A stretch of 6,559 bases of DNA from an uncultured delta proteobacterium. Its GTDB lineage: Bacteria; Desulfobacterota; Syntrophorhabdia; Syntrophorhabdales; Syntrophorhabdaceae. The position numbers were made by a program, and so were the translations under genes. Positions 1 to 5,003 of the stretch are shown here, one piece after another. Every line of letters begins with the position of its first letter. Within the stretch, counting starts at the first letter, position 1. The DNA lies in assembly GCA_903872255.1 (NCBI GenBank), contig CAIQJW010000184.1:1-6559 (forward strand), in the 5' to 3' direction. The notes beneath the pieces are model-generated. The model did not search any database, was not told where the DNA came from, and was given only the letters and a program-made list of their open reading frames with translations.

Positions 1-1126
1 TCATGGCCTTGATCTGTGCGTTGCCGCCGACGCGCGATACAGAGATACCGACGTTGATGGCGGGCCTGACACCTGCATAGAATAATTCCGGTTCCAGATA
101 GATCTGGCCATCCGTAATTGAAATAACATTTGTCGGGATATATGCGGAAACGTCACCGGCCTGGGTCTCGATAATGGGAAGGGCCGTCAGAGAACCGCCG
201 CCGTGTGCATCGTCCCATTTCGCTGACCTTTCGAGAAGCCGTGAATGCAGATAGAAAATGTCTCCGGGATACGCTTCACGTCCCGGCGGGCGCCTAAGGA
301 GCAGGGCAAGCTGGCGGTATGCGACAGCGTGTTTCGAAAGGTCATCGTATACGATAAGGGCATGCTTGCCGTTATCCCTGAAATATTCGCCAATCGATGT
401 GCCTGCAAACGGAGCGAGGAACTGAAGGGGCGCGGAATCGCTGGCGGTAGCCGCAACGACGGTTGTATACTCCATTGCGCCGTATTCCGTCAGAAGGTCA
501 ACGATCCTTGCGACCGAGAACCTTTTCTGGCCGATTGCAACATATATACAGTAAACATCTTTGCCTTTCTGGTTGATGATCGTGTCGAGAGCGACGATCG
601 TCTTGCCGGTGCCGCGGTCGCCGATGATGAGCTCCCTCTGGCCCCTTCCGATCGGGATCAGGGCATCGATCTCTTTAATACCTGTCTGAAGAGGCTCTTT
701 AACGGGCTGACGCACGACAACGCCGGGAGCCATCTGTTCGACGGGGCGGAATTCTTTCGCGTCGATCGGGCCCTTGCCATCGATGGGATTGCCGAGTGCG
801 TCGACGACCCTTCCGATCAGGGCTTCGCCAACAGGCACCTGGGCGATCTTTCCGGTCCTTTTGGCCAGGTCACCTTCTTTTATCTTATAATCCTCGCCGA
901 AAATGACCGCGCCGATGTTGTCTTCTTCAAGGTTCTGCACCATTCCGATAATACCGTGGGGCAGCTCGAGGAGTTCACCGGCCATAGCATTTTCAAGCCC
1001 GTAGATTCTTGCAATACCATCGCCCACTGTCATGATGACGCCAGTCTCCTGAAGGTCTATCTCCTTTTCGAAGCCTGATATCTTCTGCTCTATAATCCTG
1101 CTTATTTCGTCGGCCCTGATCTCCAT
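1..1126 (-). CDS. atpA: F1Fo ATP synthase subunit alpha (partial, 3' end beyond the window)
   Basis: Alpha subunit of the F1 catalytic head, on the cytoplasmic face of the inner membrane; it alternates with beta in the hexamer and binds non-exchanged nucleotide. The first 375 residues are present, out of about 500 in the family. Visible in order: N-terminal beta-barrel region (about 25-95); P-loop GDRGTGKT at 169-176; Walker B region ALIVYDDLSK at 256-265; the family signature RRPPGREAYPGD at 278-289; and SVSRVGG at 362-368, whose Arg365 matches the arginine that reaches into the catalytic site. The start is ATG at 1126, preceded by AAGGAG at 1135-1140, which overlaps the end of atpH. The gene is 5 bases downstream of atpH and last of the atp genes seen; gamma, beta and epsilon presumably follow off the left edge. 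Oddity: the P-loop normally reads GDRQTGKT, and here the Gln is Gly. Identity is secure. Confidence 0.98.
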   Translation of the reverse strand, partial: MEIRADEISRIIEQKISGFEKEIDLQETGVIMTVGDGIARIYGLENAMAGELLELPHGIIGMVQNLEEDNIGAVIFGEDYKIKEGDLAKRTGKIAQVPVGEALIGRVVDALGNPIDGKGPIDAKEFRPVEQMAPGVVVRQPVKEPLQTGIKEIDALIPIGRGQRELIIGDRGTGKTIVALDTIINQKGKDVYCIYVAIGQKRFSVARIVDLLTEYGAMEYTTVVAATASDSAPLQFLAPFAGTSIGEYFRDNGKHALIVYDDLSKHAVAYRQLALLLRRPPGREAYPGDIFYLHSRLLERSAKWDDAHGGGSLTALPIIETQAGDVSAYIPTNVISITDGQIYLEPELFYAGVRPAINVGISVSRVGGNAQIKAM

Positions 1127-1131
1127 AGACA

Positions 1132-1674
1132 CTACTCCTTCAGTATATTTTCCTGCAATGTATGCAGCTGTCTTTTAACGCTACCGTCAATGATAGTCCC
1201 TTTGATGGATACCTTGACTCCCCCTATAAGGCTTTTGTCTTCCTTTACCGAGAGAATGACCTGTTTCTCAAGCATGGAACCCAATTCTTTTTCTATTTTT
1301 GCCTTGGCTTCGTAGCTGACAGGAAAGGCGGTCCAGAGAGTACCTTTGAGCTTTCCTTCCTTTTCATCGACGAGGTCATTATAGACATCCCGGATGAGGT
1401 TTAAATATCCCATCCTGTTCTTTTCCAAAAGCATCGTAAACATGCTGGCAAGAGGGGTCGAGATCCCAAGCGCCTTCATGACATCGCTTAGCACTTCCTT
1501 GCGTTTTTCCACTTCAACGAGAGGAAGGACGATCGCCCTTTTCAGGCGCTCCTCTTTATCGAAAACACCCAGAATACCTTCGATCTCTGACTGGTATTCC
1601 TTGTATTTCCCGTTCTTCTCACCAACATTGAATAATCCTTTTGCATACCTTTTGGCGATGGATTGGCTTATCAA
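1132..1674 (-). CDS. atpH: F1Fo ATP synthase subunit delta
   Basis: Delta (OSCP-type) subunit, which ties the top of the F1 head to the b/b' peripheral stalk. It has 180 residues, the usual length. The N-terminal helical domain starts with ISQSIAKRYAKGLF, the usual opening of the family. The C-terminal part carries LLEKNRMGYLNLI (82-94) and the signature DKSLIGGVKVSIKGTIIDGS (146-165). The start codon is TTG, not ATG: the TTG at 1674-1672 overlaps the atpF stop codon (TTGA, 4-base overlap) and has GAGGAG at 1681-1686, six bases upstream. The nearby ATG (1679-1677) is in the atpF frame and encodes its penultimate residue, so it cannot start atpH. The TAG stop at 1132-1134 lies inside the ribosome-binding region of atpA, which suggests translational coupling along the cluster. 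Confidence 0.97.
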   Translation of the reverse strand: MISQSIAKRYAKGLFNVGEKNGKYKEYQSEIEGILGVFDKEERLKRAIVLPLVEVEKRKEVLSDVMKALGISTPLASMFTMLLEKNRMGYLNLIRDVYNDLVDEKEGKLKGTLWTAFPVSYEAKAKIEKELGSMLEKQVILSVKEDKSLIGGVKVSIKGTIIDGSVKRQLHTLQENILKE

Positions 1675-2165
1675 TTCATGCTCCTCAGTTTGACAATGAA
1701 TTCTTCGACCAGTTTATCGTGATCCGACTGGGTGATCTTCTCGGTTATCAGTTTCTCTGCCTGCTGCATGGTGAGGCGGGAGATCTCTTCCTTGATCCTG
1801 CGGGCCACTTCCTTAGTTTCCTGTTCGGCTGTAAGGCGGGCCTGTTCCCGTATTCTTTCAGCGAAACCGAAAGCATCTGCAATTATCTTTGTCTTTTCGG
1901 CTTCTGCCTGCTGCATTGTCTCTTTCTTGAAGACCTCCATCTCTCCGTCAAGTTTGTCCAGTCTTTCCTGGTACTGCGCCCTTAAGGCCTGGGCGTCCTT
2001 GAGCACCTTTGCTGTTTCTTCCAACTGACTTTTCACGGTTTGATGACGTTTTGCAAGGTAAGCTTTCAGCGGTTTGCCTACAAAATAAACAAGCAATCCG
2101 ACAAGGACAAAGAAATTGAAAAACTTGAAAACTAAACTCCAGGCTGATTCTCCACCGGGTGCCAT
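1671..2165 (-). CDS. atpF: F1Fo ATP synthase subunit b (peripheral stalk)
   Basis: Membrane-anchored b subunit of the peripheral stalk, 164 residues. It has a short N-terminus, one hydrophobic segment at about 10-30 (SLVFKFFNFFVLVGLLVYFV) followed by GKPLKAYLAKR, then a long charged, heptad-like helix from about 34 to 140 (rich in Glu, Lys, Gln, Ala). The C-terminal end should contact delta. The ATG at 2165 shares its A with the TGA of the upstream b'-type gene (TGATG), and AAGGAG at 2172-2177 lies six bases before it. The 3' end overlaps atpH by 4 bases. It differs from the preceding b'-like gene in its membrane segment, so the stalk is probably a b/b' heterodimer, as in phototrophs and many Desulfobacterota. 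Assigning b versus b' rests on order and N-terminal style and is less certain than the family. Confidence 0.95.
   Translation of the reverse strand: MAPGGESAWSLVFKFFNFFVLVGLLVYFVGKPLKAYLAKRHQTVKSQLEETAKVLKDAQALRAQYQERLDKLDGEMEVFKKETMQQAEAEKTKIIADAFGFAERIREQARLTAEQETKEVARRIKEEISRLTMQQAEKLITEKITQSDHDKLVEEFIVKLRSMN
1681..1686 (-). promoter_or_regulatory. Shine-Dalgarno sequence fixing the TTG start of atpH
   Basis: GAGGAG on the minus strand, six bases before the TTG at 1674. It lies inside the last codons of atpF. It supports the unusual TTG start, because no in-frame ATG or GTG fits the family's N-terminus. Confidence 0.75.
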
Positions 2166-2590
2166 CAGATACTCCTTCTTAAGATCTTCTGTGCCGCTTC
2201 CGCTGAAAGCTTGCCAACATCGCCCATTAATGAATCGTAGACCTTCTTTCCTTCGGCTTCTATCCCGCTTTTGATCTTCGTAAGCTCTTCGGCCAACTCA
2301 TTTCTCGCTTTTTCGATCACATGAACCGCCTCTTTGTTTGCCCCGGCGATGATGGAATCCCTGGTGCCCATGATAGGTTTTCTTTTTTCGACAAAAGCCA
2401 GCTCATAGCCCTTCTCGAGGTCTACCGTATCGGCCTTCGCTTTCTCGAGACCGTCCGTCAGCCCCTGAAGGGTGCTGTTGCGCTTGTCCAACGCGCGAAG
2501 GACCGGCTTAAAAAGAAGGAAATTGAGGATAATAAGGAGAAGAAGAAAATGGCCAAACTGGTACAGAATCGTTACATCGAAGTTAATCAT
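2165..2590 (-). CDS. atpF': F1Fo ATP synthase subunit b' (second peripheral-stalk subunit)
   Basis: Second b-type stalk subunit, 141 residues. It opens with INFDVTILYQFGHFLLLLII, a hydrophobic membrane segment at about 10-28, then LNFLLFKPVLRALDKR (22-37), typical of b/b' proteins where the helix leaves the membrane. The remainder is a charged coiled-coil helix with many Ala, Glu and Lys, ending in a short amphipathic tail (SAEAAQKILRRSI). The ATG at 2590 has AGGAAG six bases upstream. It is the first atp gene on this side; the a and c subunits of Fo do not precede it, so they must be encoded elsewhere. The TGA overlaps the atpF ATG by one base. A pair of different b-type subunits side by side points to a heterodimeric stalk. 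Confidence 0.93.
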   Translation of the reverse strand: MINFDVTILYQFGHFLLLLIILNFLLFKPVLRALDKRNSTLQGLTDGLEKAKADTVDLEKGYELAFVEKRKPIMGTRDSIIAGANKEAVHVIEKARNELAEELTKIKSGIEAEGKKVYDSLMGDVGKLSAEAAQKILRRSI

Positions 2591-2631
2591 AGGGAACTTC
2601 CTAATTAGATTGGCGTTTAACTATCCGTAGC

Positions 2632-2661
2632 TTTTTAACACAATTCCCGCCGATATTTCAA
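2632..2661 (-). promoter_or_regulatory. candidate promoter for the atp genes (weak)
   Basis: On the minus strand, TTGAAA (2661-2656) and TAAAAA (2637-2632) are 18 bases apart and lie 41 bases before the atpF' start. The -35 matches the sigma-70 consensus at 5 of 6 positions and the -10 at 4 of 6. The region is AT-rich, so chance matches are easy. The atp genes could equally be read through from parB. Confidence 0.3.
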
Positions 2662-2669
2662 TTATTTTG

Positions 2670-2696
2670 TTGCACAATTTAAGAAAAATTGCACAA
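2670..2696 (-). other. RNA hairpin between parB and the atp genes
   Basis: Read on the minus strand, the arms TTGTGCAATTT and AAATTGTGCAA surround a TTCTT loop. In RNA they form 11 consecutive pairs, two of which are G-U. Those two become A-C mismatches in RNA of the opposite strand, so the fold is specific to transcripts of the rsmG-par-atp strand. No U-tract follows, so it does not look like a simple intrinsic terminator. Because the arms share TTGTGCAA, the site is also a direct repeat with a 19-base period and could instead be a protein-binding site. Confidence 0.5.
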
Positions 2697-2729
2697 AGTC
2701 GAGCCCGGGAGCGGTTTGAAGCAGCTCCG

Positions 2730-3545
2730 TCAAGCCCCACCGGCGATGAATTCCGACAGTCTGTCCAGATCTTCGCGGGAATAGAACTCAATAATTATCT
2801 TGCCGCGATTCTTTCTCATACTGATATTTACCTTGGTTTGCAGGGTCTTTACGAGGGCCTCCTCAATGGCTGCCACACCGTATTCCTTGGATGGGGCGGC
2901 TTTTTTCCTGACCTCTCTCTCGAGTTCCCTGACCGAAGTCCCTTCGCGAAGGACCTTATCGACAAATCTCTTTTGCTCCCTCTCATTCTTCAATGAAAGA
3001 ATGACCCGGCCATGACCCTGGGTAAGCTTACCCTCGGCCATCATCTCGCGTATCCATTCGGGCAGTTTGAGGAGCCTCAGGCAGTTTGTCACCGAACTGC
3101 GGTCGACACCCATCTTTTTTGCGAGCTCCTCATGGGTATACGCGAACACCTCAACGAACCGTTCGTATACAGCGGCTATTTCAAGGGGATTTAAGTCTTC
3201 TCTCTGCAGGTTTTCTATGAGGGCTAGCTCAAGCGCTTCCCTGTCGTCAACATCCCGGATAATGGCCGGGACTTCCCGTAAACCCGCAAGGATAGCGGCC
3301 CGGTATCGCCGCTCCCCGGCTATGATCTCATATAGCTTGGCCTTTTGCTTGACCAGAATCGGTTGAAGAATACCTTTTTCAGCTATCGAAGCGGCCAGTT
3401 CGTCTATAGTCCTGTCGTCCATCCGGATGCGGGGCTGAGAAGGGTTGGGCACGATCAGGTCTATCGCGATCGAGCGGGACATCCCTTTATCCTCGATATC
3501 CCTCAATATTGCGGATAGTCCTCTCCCCAGAGGGTCTTTTTTCAT
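2730..3545 (-). CDS. parB: chromosome-partitioning protein ParB (Spo0J family)
   Basis: CTP-dependent DNA clamp that loads at parS sites, organises the origin region and stimulates ParA. It has 271 residues, normal for chromosomal ParB. In order: N-terminal ParA-contact motif GRGLSAILRD (7-16); the nucleotide-binding and clamp region with GERRYRAA (77-84) and ENLQREDLNPLE (111-122); a helix-turn-helix at about 138-160 (EELAKKMGVDRSSVTNCLRL); the LTQGHGR motif at 174-180; a basic, variable stretch at 205-222; and a C-terminal dimerisation domain (about 226-268). The ATG at 3545 overlaps the parA stop (ATGA) and has AAGGAG at 3552-3557. No parS-like 16-mer with a CACGTG core was found in the window, so its sites lie elsewhere. 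All known motifs are intact. Confidence 0.97.
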   Translation of the reverse strand: MKKDPLGRGLSAILRDIEDKGMSRSIAIDLIVPNPSQPRIRMDDRTIDELAASIAEKGILQPILVKQKAKLYEIIAGERRYRAAILAGLREVPAIIRDVDDREALELALIENLQREDLNPLEIAAVYERFVEVFAYTHEELAKKMGVDRSSVTNCLRLLKLPEWIREMMAEGKLTQGHGRVILSLKNEREQKRFVDKVLREGTSVRELEREVRKKAAPSKEYGVAAIEEALVKTLQTKVNISMRKNRGKIIIEFYSREDLDRLSEFIAGGA

Positions 3546-4306
3546 GCCTCGCTCCTTCTTTCCAGGATCTCTGAAGCAAGCCTCAGATAACTGTCCGCAC
3601 CACTGGAGCTGATATCATAAAGAAGAGCCGGCTTCCCGTGACTTGGTGATTCGCTCAGCTTTACATTCCTGGGGATGATCGTGTTGAAGACCGTATCATT
3701 GAAACATTTTGTGACCTCTTCCCAAACCCTGAATGAAAGGTTGTTTCTCCTGTCAAACATTGTAAGGAGGATCCCAAGAACTTCCAGCGCCGGGTTAAGC
3801 TTCTTTTGGATTATCGAGATCGTCCTCAAGAGCATGGCGAGCCCCTCAAGAGCAAAATATTCGCATTGAAGAGGTATTATCACCCGATCGGACGCAGCGA
3901 GCGAATTGATGGTCAGAAGCCCCAGGGAAGGCGGACAGTCTATAAAGACGTATTGATATGCGTCACCCAGCTCTTTAATGGCCTTTTTTAGGGCAAATTC
4001 GCGTTCCGTGGTATCGAGAAGTTCAATTTCGGCGCCGATGAGGTCCGGATGGGAGGGAACAATATCAAGATAGGGGATTGCGGTCTTCCGGATCACTTCG
4101 TGTATCGTTTTTTCTCCGATCAGGACATGATAGATGTTATTGCCGGTATTGCTGTAGGATATACCGTATCCCGAGGACGTGTTGCACTGCGAATCCATGT
4201 CAATCACCAGGGTCTTACGTTCGGAAACGGCAATTGAGGCAGACAGATTTACTGCAGTGGTCGTTTTTCCGACCCCGCCTTTTTGATTTGCTATGGAGAT
4301 GATCAT
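3542..4306 (-). CDS. parA: chromosome-partitioning ATPase ParA (Soj family)
   Basis: Deviant Walker-type ATPase that binds DNA nonspecifically as an ATP dimer and moves ParB-bound origins. From the chosen ATG at 4306 it has 254 residues: P-loop KGGVGKTT at 9-16 with signature Lys9; A' box with Asp36 and Asp38 (IDMDSQCN, 35-42); Walker B FIDCPPSLG at 121-129; and the IPRNVKLSESPSHGKP stretch (211-226) typical of chromosomal ParA. A second in-frame ATG at 4330 would add eight residues (MWYGNAIV). The shorter start is preferred because MIISIANQKGG matches the family opening; neither start has a clear ribosome-binding site. Oddity: the A' box usually reads DPQGN, but here it is DSQCN. The gene follows rsmG by 33 bases, and its end overlaps parB by 4. 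Confidence 0.95.
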   Translation of the reverse strand: MIISIANQKGGVGKTTTAVNLSASIAVSERKTLVIDMDSQCNTSSGYGISYSNTGNNIYHVLIGEKTIHEVIRKTAIPYLDIVPSHPDLIGAEIELLDTTEREFALKKAIKELGDAYQYVFIDCPPSLGLLTINSLAASDRVIIPLQCEYFALEGLAMLLRTISIIQKKLNPALEVLGILLTMFDRRNNLSFRVWEEVTKCFNDTVFNTIIPRNVKLSESPSHGKPALLYDISSSGADSYLRLASEILERRSEA

Positions 4307-4339
4307 TACGATTGCATTACCATACCACATAAATCTATA

Positions 4340-4957
4340 TTAGGAAATTTTTTTGTAAATGAGCAGACGGTATGCCTTTTTTATCCCCGGAAGCGAATAA
4401 CCAACGGACGTTTCCATGACGTATCCCTCCCGGGATATTCCACACTCCGAGCCCCCTTTTACGATATAAACAAGGCCTCCCGTTGCAAGGTGCCGGTCGG
4501 CAGCCTGCAGTATTGCCTCACTCGTACCGTATGCTTTTGCAATAAGGTGGTCTCCCCCGAGGGGATCGATAGCCTCGATCCTTCCCCTAACCGGCAGAAG
4601 GTTGGGAATTCCGATCGCTCGCCGCACATGTCTTTGAAACTGGATCTTCTTGAGATTACTGTCAACCGAAAATACTTCCAGCGCACCGTTGAGGATGGCA
4701 AAAGGGATGCCGGCTATCCCCGAACCAGATCCCAGGTCTATGACGCGCCCGCCATTTAAAATATGTGTATAGAGAAAAAAAGAATCGGCAAGCATCTCCG
4801 CGCACACCCGGTCCATATTCTTAAGACCGATGAGATTGATCGTTCGATTCCACTTTTCAAGCTCCTCTATGAACCGCACGAGGTCCACTAATCCCTGTTC
4901 GGACACAGGGATATGGAAGTGGTCTAAAGTCTTTCTTATCAGCCGTTTACGGTCCAT
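4340..4957 (-). CDS. rsmG: 16S rRNA (guanine527-N7)-methyltransferase RsmG (GidB)
   Basis: Cytoplasmic SAM-dependent enzyme that methylates N7 of G527 in 16S rRNA; in other bacteria its loss gives low-level streptomycin resistance. It has 205 residues, the normal length. Visible: WNRTINLIG (36-44); the SAM-binding motif VIDLGSGSGIAGIPFAI (72-88), where most members have a GFPG-like loop; the acidic loop VDSNLKKIQF (98-107); and KAYGTSE (141-147), in the place of the usual SRAF-like motif. The ATG at 4957 is the first possible start, since an in-frame TAG lies two codons upstream; only TAGGAC directly abuts it, too close for a normal ribosome-binding site. It heads the minus-strand block. Its usual upstream partner mnmG (gidA) is not there, replaced by a divergent gene 46 bases away. 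Confidence 0.94.
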   Translation of the reverse strand: MDRKRLIRKTLDHFHIPVSEQGLVDLVRFIEELEKWNRTINLIGLKNMDRVCAEMLADSFFLYTHILNGGRVIDLGSGSGIAGIPFAILNGALEVFSVDSNLKKIQFQRHVRRAIGIPNLLPVRGRIEAIDPLGGDHLIAKAYGTSEAILQAADRHLATGGLVYIVKGGSECGISREGYVMETSVGYSLPGIKKAYRLLIYKKIS

Positions 4958-4964
4958 GTCCTAA

Positions 4965-4994
4965 AGAATAGCATAATTTCTTTTCTTCTGTTAT
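4965..4994 (-). promoter_or_regulatory. candidate promoter of rsmG (leaderless arrangement)
   Basis: On the minus strand, ATAACA (4994-4989, 4 of 6 -35 matches) and TATTCT (4970-4965, a reasonable -10) are 18 bases apart. The -10 ends seven bases before the rsmG ATG, placing transcription initiation at or next to the start codon. Another -10-like hexamer, TATGCT, lies at 4975-4970. It is inferred only from hexamers. Confidence 0.4.
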
Positions 4995-4997
4995 ACT
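4969..4997 (+). promoter_or_regulatory. candidate promoter of the bamD-lptA gene (leaderless arrangement)
   Basis: TATACT at 4992-4997 is a good -10 and ends six bases before the ATG at 5004. A poor -35 (TAGCAT, 3 of 6) lies 17 bases upstream. No Shine-Dalgarno sequence precedes the ATG, so a leaderless message is likely if this promoter is used. It overlaps the rsmG promoter elements on the other strand, so the two could interfere with each other. Confidence 0.45.
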
Positions 4998-5003
4998 ACC
5001 GCC

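Noticed and set aside
245..1078. Long plus-strand open frame of 277 codons
   Set aside because: It lies wholly antisense to atpA, whose product matches the alpha-subunit family from start to edge. The antisense translation shows no family motif.
2700..2729. Intrinsic terminator just after parB
   Set aside because: A short GGAGC/GCTCC pairing exists, but the loop is 11 bases and no T-run follows directly, so it is too weak to call.
4307..4330. ParA start at the upstream ATG (4330)
   Set aside because: The added MWYGNAIV does not resemble ParA N-termini and there is no ribosome-binding site; MIISIANQKGG from 4306 fits the family. It is not excluded.
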